DNA of 64,000 nucleotides from Lucifuga dentata. Taxonomy: Eukaryota; Chordata; Actinopteri; Ophidiiformes; Bythitidae. Location: assembly GCA_014773175.1 (NCBI GenBank), contig VXCM01000766.1, forward strand, positions 48,155 to 112,154, written 5' to 3'. Shown here one piece after another: positions 37,396 through 48,195 of this stretch (position 1 is its first letter; the number at the start of each line of letters is the position of its first letter). Both the position numbers and the translations under genes were made by a program. The notes beneath the pieces were generated by a model that saw nothing but the letters and a program-made list of their open reading frames with translations, searched no databases and was not told where the DNA came from.

Positions 37396-37411
37396 GGCGC
37401 CATCTGCTGGT
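37396..37411 (-). promoter_or_regulatory. CTCF-like motif, second copy
   Basis: The minus strand reads ACCAGCAGATGGCGCC, a good CTCF match in the same orientation as 37041-37057. A poly(T) run broken by an N (about 37358-37389) precedes it. Confidence 0.5.
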
Positions 37412-37540
37412 CTTCCTGTAAACTGTCACTGGCCTTCCAACATGGCACCCTGCCTGATTTCAATATCAGACAAACTTTACTCTGCTGTGAGTGAAGTCAG
37501 TGATGGAATATGGGTGTGATGAAATTGAATCTCTTTTTAC

Positions 37541-39212
37541 CAGCGGCGGTTCGTTAATGCGGGGCGCTGGGGCACCGCCCCCCTCCAAATATCAAGAAAA
37601 GAAAGTCTACTTAAATATGTTAAACATAAATTAATGATATAATGCGAAATAATTATAAAATAAATAATGGTGTACTCCTGCATCGCGCCTGGTAGTTTGT
37701 AAGTGTCTCTCAGGATTCATTAAAAATGTACTTGTTTAATTTATATATAAATACATATACAGTACTTCCTGCGTGAGGGGCGCCGGCCAAATGAGTGTGT
37801 GTAGGTCCTTAAACTTTTGACAAGCACGTGACCTGAGGCTGCTCTTTCATTGGCTTCTGCAGATTTTTCCTCTGCGCCCCAGACCCTCACCTTTTATTGA
37901 CAGCGAATTAGTATAGTTTTTAGGGTTTTTTTTATTTATTTATTTTGGATATGATGTGAGATTTGATGTGATTAGAAATATTGTAGACGCTGTCTTTCCG
38001 GTTTACACCCGCATACAACTCCTTATGCGCGGCCTTTGTGTTTTCGAGAGATGGCAACTTCAAGTGGAACCGCGGAAAAAGTAAATTCGGTGCTTTCTTC
38101 ACAAAAACAGCCTTTTTCAAGGCTTTCACTGGAATAAAAGAAGAGGATTAAGGAGCTTGGACTGCACCACCTGATTTAAAAATTCAGCAGCAGACAAGTG
38201 ATGAGGACGAGCTAACACCGGGGCTTCTCCGCTGCTGTTAGGACAAACGGAGCTGGCTAACGGGATGCGGTGTGAGTAATGCCCTTTTTTATTTCCCTGT
38301 TTGCTGTTTCACAATGTCGCACAGAAACGTTGTGGACAAAGACGTGTGTACAAGACCTAAAACACCTGTCTGAGAAACGCAAAGTAGCTGCAGCCTCTAG
38401 AAAATAGCATGAAGCTACAGTGTTTTGGCATGCTAAGCCAGCTAGGTGAAGGCTACAGGATTAGCATTAGAAGGCACAACGAAGAGGTCACAAAAATAAA
38501 AAAATCGACACATCCTGTCCAGAATAATAGATTATGTGAAATTTTGTGGAGAGTCTCAGCTTTCCAGTCAGACCCAATTTATACAATTGTTTGTGGACCC
38601 CAGTATGCAGAAATATTCAAATACAATAGGTGAAAATAACATATTTGTACTGCATGAGAAAAACTGTATGGGATTAGCATAAAGTGTCTGCAAAGAGGAG
38701 ACTCGTGGGTACCCAAAGAACCCATTTTCATTCAGATATCTTGAGGTCAGAGGTCAAGGGACCCCTGTGAAATAATAATGATGGAGAATAACGTGAGTAA
38801 AGGTCCATTTAGGACCCAAATGTTGGTTAAAATAAATGGTGAGTAGTATTTTCTAATAGCAGTGAGCAGGATTTAATTCATTCAGCTGGATTACTCTGTA
38901 TTAATGTGCATGCATGTAAACATAGTCAGTGTATAACCGAAGACATTTATTTTTTTTCCCTATAATTTCAGTTGAAACCGTTATGTTCATTTTGCTTTTA
39001 AGTTGTTAATTAAATAAGAAAATACTAAGTACTTTTCATTTGTCAAGTATTTAATTTGGTTATTTCATACAGACTATTTATTTACTAAATTACCAGGAAA
39101 CATGCTATATCGTGATATATTGAGATATGAAATGACCGATAGTAGGATAGAAGATTTTGTCCATATACCCCCCCTGCGCCCCCCAAAAATTTTTCATCAC
39201 CAGCTGCCACTC
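37541..39212 (+). mobile_element. hAT transposon relic with perfect 8-bp TSD
   Basis: Flanked by the direct repeat CTTTTTAC at 37533-37540 and 39213-39220. Left end CAGCGGCGGTTC; the right end complement is GAGTGGCAGCTGG, and both ends carry the GGGGCG / C-run block typical of this hAT group. Inside (about 38050-38400, plus) are frameshifted remnants of a TTF-type zinc-finger hAT transposase: KKRIKELGLHH, RSWLTGCGVSNALFYFP and LWTKTCVQDLKHLSEKRK. The catalytic region is deleted. Confidence 0.78.
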
Positions 39213-39449
39213 CTTTTTACTGTACCTTTACACTTATAGGGCGATTTTCTTTCGATCTCTTACTAAATTAGATTTTGGCAGTAATTTTTGTGTAAGTCTT
39301 TAATTTCTAGGGCCATAAAATCATTCAGACCAGGAGAGATTGTGTCCTGTGTAAACAACAGGGTATGAGTTTAAATATACGTTGGGTTTTATATGGGCTT
39401 TTGGTTACAACTGTTTGACATTTAAACAAGACTGACAATATATATGACC

Positions 39450-39455
39450 TTTATT
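39450..39455 (-). terminator. Poly(A) signal of man2b2
   Basis: AATAAA on the minus strand, about 195 bases after the man2b2 stop codon (39651..39649). Confidence 0.55.
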
Positions 39456-39648
39456 CAATGAGAGACAACATCAAAATGAAAATGCTCAAAGTTTAATCAA
39501 CATACTATAATCATAATAATAAATCAACATACTGTGCAAAATAGCATGAATTAACAACATGGAAAAAGGATAAAATCTTTTTAAAAAAAATTCTGATTAT
39601 GTCTAAAGATTGTTTTTAATCTTCACAGAAGATAAAAAATGTCTCAGG

Positions 39649-42600
39649 TTAGATGTTAGTGGAGCTGAAATGAACAAAGAAGGTCCTGATCTCTTTGGGT
39701 GAGATGGTCACAGTGAATGCTTCATCTCCACACCTCCAACAGCTGTTGTTCTCTGAGACGAAAACACAAAAAAATTACTTGTACATCACTGTTATGCAGC
39801 CATTAAAAAAAAAAAGACCAAATAACAATTTCAACATATAAAGTCTCCCTCACTTGTGACTTTGTTATCCTCAGTCTTCCACTTCCACCTCTTCAGACTC
39901 ATAATATCCCAGGTTCCTGTGAGAGAACGCTCCTCCAGCACTCTCACTTCCCCTACGCCTCGCAGAACTTCCTGTTCACACAGGAAATTACCATTGAAAA
40001 GAAAAAAATAGCTTTCGCTGATTTGTGTAAAACTGTAATGAAATGGGGGAAATAAATTGTATTTTTATTTACAGCAGCACTTCAGCTGTGCTGTGCGTAT
40101 ATTACCTTCAAGTTTACGGTGACTGGCTTTGAAAGCTCAGCATCCTCCCCCTCCTCAAACAGATGCATAATCCTCAACAAGACCCGATCGTAGTCTGGCT
40201 CTGAGCTCAAATCATTACCTGGACATGTTTCATAGCATAAATTAATTAGGGACCTTAAACACCCATCATAACAAGTAAATGTTATTTGGACGGACTCTCA
40301 CAGCCGACCTGAGTCTATATGGCTGAGGTGAATGTCGTGCTTGGAGCTGTAGTTCCACCCAGGGATGCTGAGGCTGAGCAGGTGGAGGTTTGGTGGGAGA
40401 ACCACCGGATGAACAGGAAAACTCTCTCTGGGCTCCTTGTCCAGCCAGGGTTTCTCTAAATGTGCAACAGATTAAGCTCAGGTTATTCTGGGACTCTGAT
40501 TGACACCTGGATACCTGTAAGGCACTCAACCAAAAAAAAGGGCAGATTTTAAAAATTCTGGATGATGTAGAGATTTGATTAAGAGGCTGCTGAGTTGTCT
40601 TGGAACAGGCCACTAAGTCTCTACTAGCTCCAGGGAAGCTTCCCATGGTGGTCCCTGACCTCTGACCTCTGTGGATGGTGAGTGAAAGAGAATTTCTTTC
40701 TGAAAGATCAGAAAGTATCAGATTATTCATATCTAGCTGCTGTGTTCTAGCCATATACAGTGGGCTCCAAAAGTCTGAGACCACTGTGAAAGTGCTTCTA
40801 TTTTGCATTCTTTTTGAATTTAATGGAAGATTTTTCATTACAAATGATAATTGCTAATGATTAGCATCATTAGCAATTTGAGTGAAAAGTTGAATCTTTG
40901 AAAAATGTACATGAATTTCAGAATATCTTGGTATTTGGTACGTCCTGCTTTTGCTTTAATGACAGCATCACTCCAGCTGGCACAGACTCACAAGTTTATG
41001 CAAAACCTGATGAGTCAAGTTATCCCAGCATGATGTGAAAACGTTCCAAAGAGCTTCTTGTGATGTCAGACTTTCTGATTATTTCCAGAGTTACATGGAA
41101 AACATCACAGATTTTCAATGTGGTCTCACACTTTTGGACCCCACTGTCACAGAATTTCTATGCAATTGTTACGTGACGCTTTTTCTGCTATTTCAACGCT
41201 AGTTTATCAAATTCAGTCCTTCTCTGAAGCACCCACGTGGTTGGTCTATGGGCACCACCACAGGTCTGTGCTGCAGCTCTATTGCCTCCCTCTGGTACAG
41301 CTTGGAGGTTTCATTGATGGACCCCAGCATCATCCACAGGGTTGGCCTGACGACCGAGCTGTCGTTGAGGGTCAGGTTGTATCCGAGGTTCCAGGGCAAG
41401 TTGTTCCAAAGGCGTCTGTGCAGCATGACCTGAAACACACAGGTTGTTACTGTATGTGATTGAACAAAAGTAAGAGAGAGGCCTGTGTGTGAGGGTTTTT
41501 TCTACCTCTAGGTGTCCGTTGGCTTGGCTGGACACACCGTGAGCTCTGTCGCTGGAAAGTGCCAGTCTGCTGTGGCCATCTTCAATGTAGGCTGAGCGAA
41601 CCATTGGGAAGTAGTTCTGCAAAGTGCATATCATATATTCTACATATTCCAGTATTTATATTATGTTGCTATATTTCCATAAATGTCCTGTGTTTTATAT
41701 CTGTCTGTCTGCAGCTCCAGCAGCCCAAAGTCAAGAGTCAAACTGAGCCTTACCCTTGCTAAAGTGTTGTTAATGAACTTCTTATATGTCCTCTTCATCA
41801 TCTGGTAGCCGTTGTCGTCAGTGTAGAGGGTTCTGTTGTTCTTCAGGGTGGTGCTGGTCCTGAGAACAATCTCTGTGTTGATATGAAGGGGGCCCAGCGA
41901 GTAGGTCTGCTCCAGCCTATGACACAACAGTCTGCCCTCAAAGCCTTCTGGGACACGGGTGGTGATTGAGTAAGCGTAGTCCTTATCGCTATCCTCCCTA
42001 GAAGATGGAGTATGAAAAAAAAAATGTGTTAGTAGACCAGAAAGTGGGATAGAACAGAGTAAGAAGCAGAGGCCAAAACAAAACATTACTTTTACGCCCA
42101 CCTGTAGAAATACTGTCGGATCTCAGACACTATCTTCCCAGGGATAATCTCCATTTCCACGGCCTTATAGGCCCGAACATCTGAACCATTAGCGCTGAAG
42201 ATGTAGTTATCAGAGATAGGCCCCACTTTTATATCTCCATTTGCATGGTATTCCCAGAAATCCTGAGTCATATGTATTCTCCTCTTTTCTTTACTATCAA
42301 GAATGGAAAGGCCAAAGGTCAGAAGATCATAAACATGTGCTCTACATAAATGTAAATGTTACTTAAACTCCTCCCTCTGTAACTACTGCAACAGCCTTAC
42401 CGATCAGTGATGCTGTGCAGTAGATTGGTGTCCTGGTCAAATATGAGACTGTAACACTCATTGAGAACAGGAAGGAGCCTCCATCCTGGTTTTGACCACT
42501 CTTGGACGTTGCGTCTCTCAAATAGAACCCCTTTGGCTTTGTAAGTCGAGGAATACTTGGATTTCCTAGAGAGCGGCTGCTCAGAGAATTTAATCAAGTA

Positions 42601-45504
42601 TTTCCTATACTGAAGACCTCCTAAATCCACCACAATGAAAAGGTCATATGTCACATTGGACTGTGCTGATCTCTGGATCTGTTAGACAGAGAAAATGCTT
42701 AGGGATGAGGATTGTCATAAGAATTTAGAGTCAAAGTTAAAAGACATCACTACCTGTGCAGGTACAGGCTGTCCATCATCATCAAACACGGTTGCCATGG
42801 GGAATGTTACCGTAACGTTAATGAAGGTGGAGATGTTCCATGCTAAAGGGTTGTAGACGATGACATGTTGCTCTAAAGCCTGATGAATGCCTGGCATGAG
42901 GAAAATAATGACATAAGACGTTTTATCAAAGCAAGGCAGCTGATTTTTAGCTCTTTATGGATCAATATTTGTTTCCCCTGAATGCATCACCTTTTTTGTG
43001 ATATTGCGTTCTGAAGCTGCTGGGCATGCCGAGGTTGTGGGGGAGCAGAAAGAGTGCAGCCAGGAGCTCCTCCACCCCCATCATGGCCTGCATTAAATGC
43101 TGAAGGTACATGTCTGCCACTTTCGGAGACTCGGTGCCAGTGATGCCATCATGGTGCTGGACCTAAAACACACCAATGCATAACATTTTGTGAGGCTGGA
43201 ATTAAAAGTCATTTGCGCTTTCTCCTACGATCCCTTTCTGATACAGGAGTCAAGTATCACCTCAGATACAGCCCAGCGAAGTGCTCTGAGTTTGTGCAGG
43301 GCCCAGTCTTTAGCCACAGGTCCGTCAGGGAAGCCGATTCGGTACTGGGCAAAAAGGGTCTCTGCTGCATGCAGCTGGGAACTGGCCTGTCGTGCCACCC
43401 CTTTCAGAACATTTCTGGAGGCGTAAAACCCTGTCCATGCCTGGTAAGGTTCTAAGAAATAAAATACAGAGTGACAGGAGATGATATGAGTTTAGATATG
43501 TTTCAGGTCCTTCCATTCATGCCTGATCACCATATTTAGCACGTCCTGTTTTCTGATTCTGAATGAGTGAAGTATTTTAAAGTTATGTAAATGGAACTAA
43601 ATCTGTATTAGGATGCAGATTGTTACCAGTGGAATAAGGCAGAAAATCTTCACTTCCCCGAACATCCCAGACGAGATTTGATTGGTGGATGGTTTGGAAG
43701 TATTCGCTAAGACTGGCATACTGGACTGTCACCCCAAACTCTTTGCTGTTCTGGTTGATGTAATTCATTAAAGGGTCCATGTTGTTGAACTGCACTGATG
43801 AGTTGTAGAACTGTTTGTCACAGCCCTGAAACACGAGGATGACAGAGATGGGTTTGTAACGTATGACAGCTGTAGTGGATGCAACATCTAGAAAATCAGA
43901 TGTTTGAGAGCTGATACTTGGATGCATCTGTGCATCTTAAAACAGACAGTGTTTTAACTAAACTAGCTGTTTAGACTCACCCATGGCCAGAGCACATGGT
44001 CAGTCTTAAACCATGCTGCCCTCTGCTTAATATTCTCGACCATGGTCTGGGCGTAGGCATGTATCGTCTCCTTGGTGACAGGCAGGCTCATGTTCGGATA
44101 GATTCCATCTTTAGGGGGGTCAGGGAACAAAGCAACTCCATTCCAATAGAAACCAGAGCTGAGACATAAAAACACATTTTCTTTTTAATGACTATACACA
44201 CTTTCCTCATGCAAAATTACTCAAACACGAATGATTTATTTGAAGAATCAGCTAAGGCCCCGTTGTATGTAACTGATTAGCAAAGTATAATGGATGCAGC
44301 TTTTTTTCAAGGCAGGTTAAGAGCTGCAACAGTTGGACTGGGGGAAGAGAGGGAAACTACCTGTTGGAGAATGGCAGGTGGGATGGGGTGCAGTAGCTAA
44401 ACTGGTCCATAGTGTGAGTGAAGATCTCCTGCTGCTTTTTCAGGGAGGGAGAACCTCTCCATACAAACTGTAATTTCTAAGAAGAAGAAGATAGCAAAAA
44501 TTTGAGAAGGAAGAAGACGACGCAGTGTTATTTACTACCCCATCTGGGTCAGTTATATAGTATAGGTAGTAGAGGACAGAAGCATCAACATATATAGTAC
44601 CTTGTTTTTCTGCATGGTGTCTTTGAGATCATAGTCAATGCGGGAGATGAGATGAGCATTGAACCCAGCCAAGGCAAAGAGTACTGGTGTGGTGGCAGAT
44701 GCTCCAAATGGATCCACGTGCCATGAGAACTGAGGACGAACCCCAAATGTCTCATAGAGAAAACCATGGCCCTCTGGAACAGCATCAAGACAATAGTGAC
44801 AATAGTATCAATAGTGGGTTAATATTGATACTTCATCTCTGAAAGGCCTGCTACCTGTCAGCTGCAGTATCTCGTCATCTAGATCAGTTACAGCCTCATC
44901 GTGCATCACTTGGCCTCCGATGATGAACTCAAGGCGACCCTCTTTCACAAGCTGCCGTACCTATAGATGAGAGGAATTTCATGGTGATAAAGATACCATC
45001 CATTATTTCAATGCAGCCTATGATGTCTCCTTACTTGTTTCTTCTGGAGGTCTGTGGCCACAGTGTCCCACCACAGTCGAAAGAACTCCTGCTCTACTGC
45101 AATGAACCTGCGGTCTTTAACTTTTGACAGCTCCTCAGTAACGCTGCTGTACACATTGGCTGCATAGGCGTGCATACTCTCCTATGGGCAATTCATATTC
45201 ATAGTAAAATGCAAATTAGTCATATTGAACATTATATTGAACAACAGAAGGGTAAAGGCATCTTTTTAAAAGGATCCACAAACATCAACACTGAAAGGGA
45301 TGACAGTTTTCCATCTTGATTAAATATGGACAAAGAAAACATTAGATTAATGTACAAAAATATTAGATCTACCTGAATAGTATAAACCCAGCCAACATCC
45401 ATGTGACTGTGAGGAATGACGAAAGTTTGAATTGTCCTATTTTCTGCTACTGAAGAGGAATTACAATAAGAAAGAAAAAACACTATAACGACTAAAACTT
45501 TCAT
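39649..45504 (-). CDS. man2b2: Epididymis-specific alpha-mannosidase (GH38), complete, 19 exons
   Basis: Lysosomal GH38 exo-mannosidase of N-glycan breakdown; the human enzyme removes the core alpha-1,6 mannose. Exons: 45504..45373, 45181..45035, 44960..44855, 44773..44601, 44476..44361, 44158..43981, 43825..43627, 43451..43261, 43162..42991, 42890..42754, 42678..42401, 42293..42102, 41997..41754, 41616..41506, 41429..41237, 40455..40309, 40218..40106, 39971..39854, 39752..39649. All AG/GT, all phases agree: 3051 nt, 1016 residues (human 1009). Signal peptide about residues 1-20. Zinc ligands in HSHMDVGW (H34, D36) and HHDGITGT (H418); nucleophile D149 in WHVDPFGAS. All catalytic residues are kept, so it should be active. 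Conserved C-terminal [10 protein letters not shown]. Several N-glycosylation sequons (e.g. NVTV, NRTL). Shares its promoter with smim20. Confidence 0.97.
40756..41147. mobile_element. Non-autonomous Tc1/mariner element in man2b2 intron 15
   Basis: Inverted ends CAGTGGGCTCCAAAAGTCTG (left) and the complement of CACACTTTTGGACCCCACTG (right), with TA before the left end. About 390 bp, no transposase frame. It sits between exon 15 (ends 41237) and exon 16 (starts 40455). Confidence 0.8.
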
Positions 45505-45766
45505 TTTTTTATTTTTTTTTATTTTTATTTATTTTTTTTTACTGTAAGGCAACAGAAAATTGGGGAAACTGCACGCACATTTCCGTATTATTGTTGTGCT
45601 ACAGCATGTGACTGTGACGTCACACACCCCAATACGGAAGCGCAGAGAGGCCAAAACAAGCGAGCTCGACTCTGGTGACCTTTACGCCGGAAATATTAGT
45701 TTTAAAAAAAAAAAAAAAAAAAAAAGAAAGTGGCGTTGGTTTGAGGGGTGAGCAAAATTAGCCAAA
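45505..45766. promoter_or_regulatory. Shared bidirectional promoter of man2b2 and smim20
   Basis: The two start codons (45504 minus, 45767 plus) face away from each other across only 262 bases. A perfect palindromic CRE TGACGTCA lies at 45615-45622, near the middle. There is no clear TATA box in either direction. Poly(T)/poly(A) tracts at 45508-45540 and 45703-45725 flank it, probably in the 5' UTRs. Confidence 0.7.
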
Positions 45767-48070
45767 ATGAACAAAAATAAGAAAATAGTGTTAATTTTTG
45801 GAGGTTTTGTAACGGCTGTCGCTGCTGCATTTTACCCCATATTTTTCTACCCTCTGGCGCACAAAGAAGAGTACAGTAAGTGACCTACAGCTTTTATGCT
45901 ACACAGTTTGAGTTGACAGTTTAGCATAAAATACGATAAACAGACAAACTCTGTTTAATATGCAAGAATGGGGTCAGATGAACATAATGTTTATTCTTCT
46001 AAGTTTAAATTAGCTGCTTTACATGGCAAAAGGGACGATATTTTAGCTATTAGCCCGTTTACCTTCTCTTTTATGGCATTTGTCTCATTAAATAAGCTAT
46101 CTGAAAGTCTAATGTTCGTTAACACTTTAGCCAAAGCTCTTTAAATGTCGCTAATGAAACAAAAGATTAAAATAAAAACGTGTTAGCCACATGCTAGCAT
46201 AACAAAGGTTTGTTATCAGGCACTCAGTAGTTCCAGTAGTGCAAAGCTAAAAATAGTGCAATGCCAACAGTGCCATGTCAAATATACAGTATATAGTAAA
46301 GTATATATATTTGACAATTAAGCAATGACATGAAATAATCAGTTGATAATATCAGTCATTTATCAAGTTGTTTCTTTCAAGGGAGGTTTTGCAGCTTTTC
46401 TGTTTCATGCCACTGTAGATGGAATGACTTTAGGCTTTTTAACTGTTGTTTGGGCTCTGAAATCTTATGAGGAACATTTGTCACTTTTTTACCATTTTGC
46501 ACAATAAACTAATAATCAAAAATATTTGTAATGAAACTAATGAGTAGTTGCAGCCCTCACTGATTAGACAGCTACAGTAGATCAGCAATCTGATATTGTC
46601 CTCTGATTTTTTTCTTACCACAGATTTCTCAGTATTGGTGTTAATGTTGACAGGTATTCCAAAAACAAAATTGCTGTGCAATTTCCACAGTTTCTGCTGA
46701 CCAATGTAGATGTGGAAAGAATGTCAGGAAAAGATGGATGAAGTTCTTTTATATCCTGGGTTAGAATTACTGACATTGCCAACAAAATAGAACAACACAG
46801 GCTGACAATAACCAGCTGGTGCACTGCAATGAAAAATATTGTTTATGACACTGATTTTGACCACAAGCATTTTCCAGTAAATAAACTGAATTTTTCTTCT
46901 CTCGCTGCCAGGACGAGTCCAAAATGTGAACCGGGCAGGAATCAACCAGGCGGATGTGCAGCCTGTGGGTAAGAACAAACACATCATATGAACAGTTTTG
47001 AATACATTAAAAAAGATGTAGCTTAGGTGATACGGTAAATTCAATGACATTCAACAGCTGATGGCAAAAGAAGTCACAATATGCGGTGCAGTGTTTACTC
47101 ATGTCACGTGAATTAAATTTCGTATTCAGTTTTGCAGTCAGCATGTATTTGTTATTTTTCTTTGATTTTGCATTAATGTAATATTACAAAAAGTATCCCA
47201 TGCGTCTCTTTTTACCCACACGTGGTCTGGCTCTATGTAGATATGCTTCTCTTCTGTCTGCTGACAACGTACTCGCCAAAAAGTCTTGTTTTGTTTTTCT
47301 TATGGAGGCTCAGATGCGTGCAGCAATCTGGAAAGACTTTTTAAAGGAACGTACTGGTGATTTTTTATTTTTAAGCCCAATAACTAGTACCCGCAGACAT
47401 GTTACATTACTGCCAACCATTTCCAGATCATAAAACCGTATTTAATTTTTCCTGTTATTTTGCCAAGTACCCTAATCTTTCAAAATCAAATGTTCAGTTG
47501 ATACACCCACTTTAAAATGTAGTGTGTCACCTGCTAAAATGTATGTGTGAATGTAAAAGGCATGGTCATTTTTAATTTCTTCTCCTGAGGTTATATTCCC
47601 AGGCAGATACATACATTTTATTACGTGAAATTCGTATTGGACCGGTTCAAGCACGTTTGAAGTCTCTGCAAGAATTTAATAACGTACTGGAATGAACTGA
47701 AACCAATGGCAGTCTGGAAGGTAGGAAAAACAATTTTATTTAATTTAATGTTTACTGCTCCGGTAGTATGTTTTGGAAAATGGTTGTCAGTAACGTAATA
47801 TGTATACAGATTATAGATGTATAGATTAGGTTCAAACCTGCAAAACCACCAGTATGGTCCTTTATGCTTCATTCTCAAAATTGTAAACTTTTAGGCACAT
47901 TAACTAGTATTTAACCTTTAGATTGCATTGAAATGCACAAACAGGTCTAGCTATATGTGCTTTATGTGCTAATCAGTGTATTAACAGATACATACAACTG
48001 ACAGTTTTAATTTTTGGCTGAAGGTGTGAAGATTTGGTCTGATCCATTTGATTCTACAAGCAAAAGATGA
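45767..48070 (+). CDS. smim20: Small integral membrane protein 20 / phoenixin precursor, 3 exons
   Basis: Exons 45767..45875, 46912..46968 and 48024..48070, all with AG/GT and matching phases: 213 nt, 70 residues (human 67). Family role: mitochondrial inner-membrane cytochrome c oxidase assembly factor (MITRAC7); its C-terminus is also the source of the peptide phoenixin. Seen here: a basic start MNKNKKI, one membrane segment (about residues 7-29, VLIFGGFVTAVAAAFYPIFF), then [22 protein letters not shown], the phoenixin region. The tail after SDPF is DSTSKR; human has GRK, where Gly is the amidation donor, so amidated phoenixin is not predicted. Intron 2 hosts a repeat (47340-47864). First ATG used; the N-terminus matches the family. 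Confidence 0.95.
47340..47864. mobile_element. TTTAAAGGACCATAC repeat, copy B (in smim20 intron 2)
   Basis: Most diverged of the four copies. It keeps the inverted ends (TTAAAGGAACGTAC ... AGTATGGTCCTTTA), the GGTAGGAAAAAC block and the GTATGTTTTGGAAAATGGTT block at the right end. Confidence 0.7.
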
Positions 48071-48189
48071 CCAGGATGACCAGGCTAATTCCAGATACTG
48101 ACGCAGATGAAGATTTTGAGTGTTGTGCGTACGAATGAATGCTTTCTGAATGTGTGTAATTGGTTATTGGTTGTTAACTTTATCCTATG

Positions 48190-48195
48190 AATAAA
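48190..48195 (+). terminator. Poly(A) signal of smim20
   Basis: AATAAA 120 bases after the smim20 stop codon (48068-48070). Confidence 0.65.

Noticed and set aside
40266..40838. 190-codon minus-strand ORF
   Set aside because: It is another frame across man2b2 exon 16 plus flanking intron; the real frame there is fixed by splice phases and family motifs.
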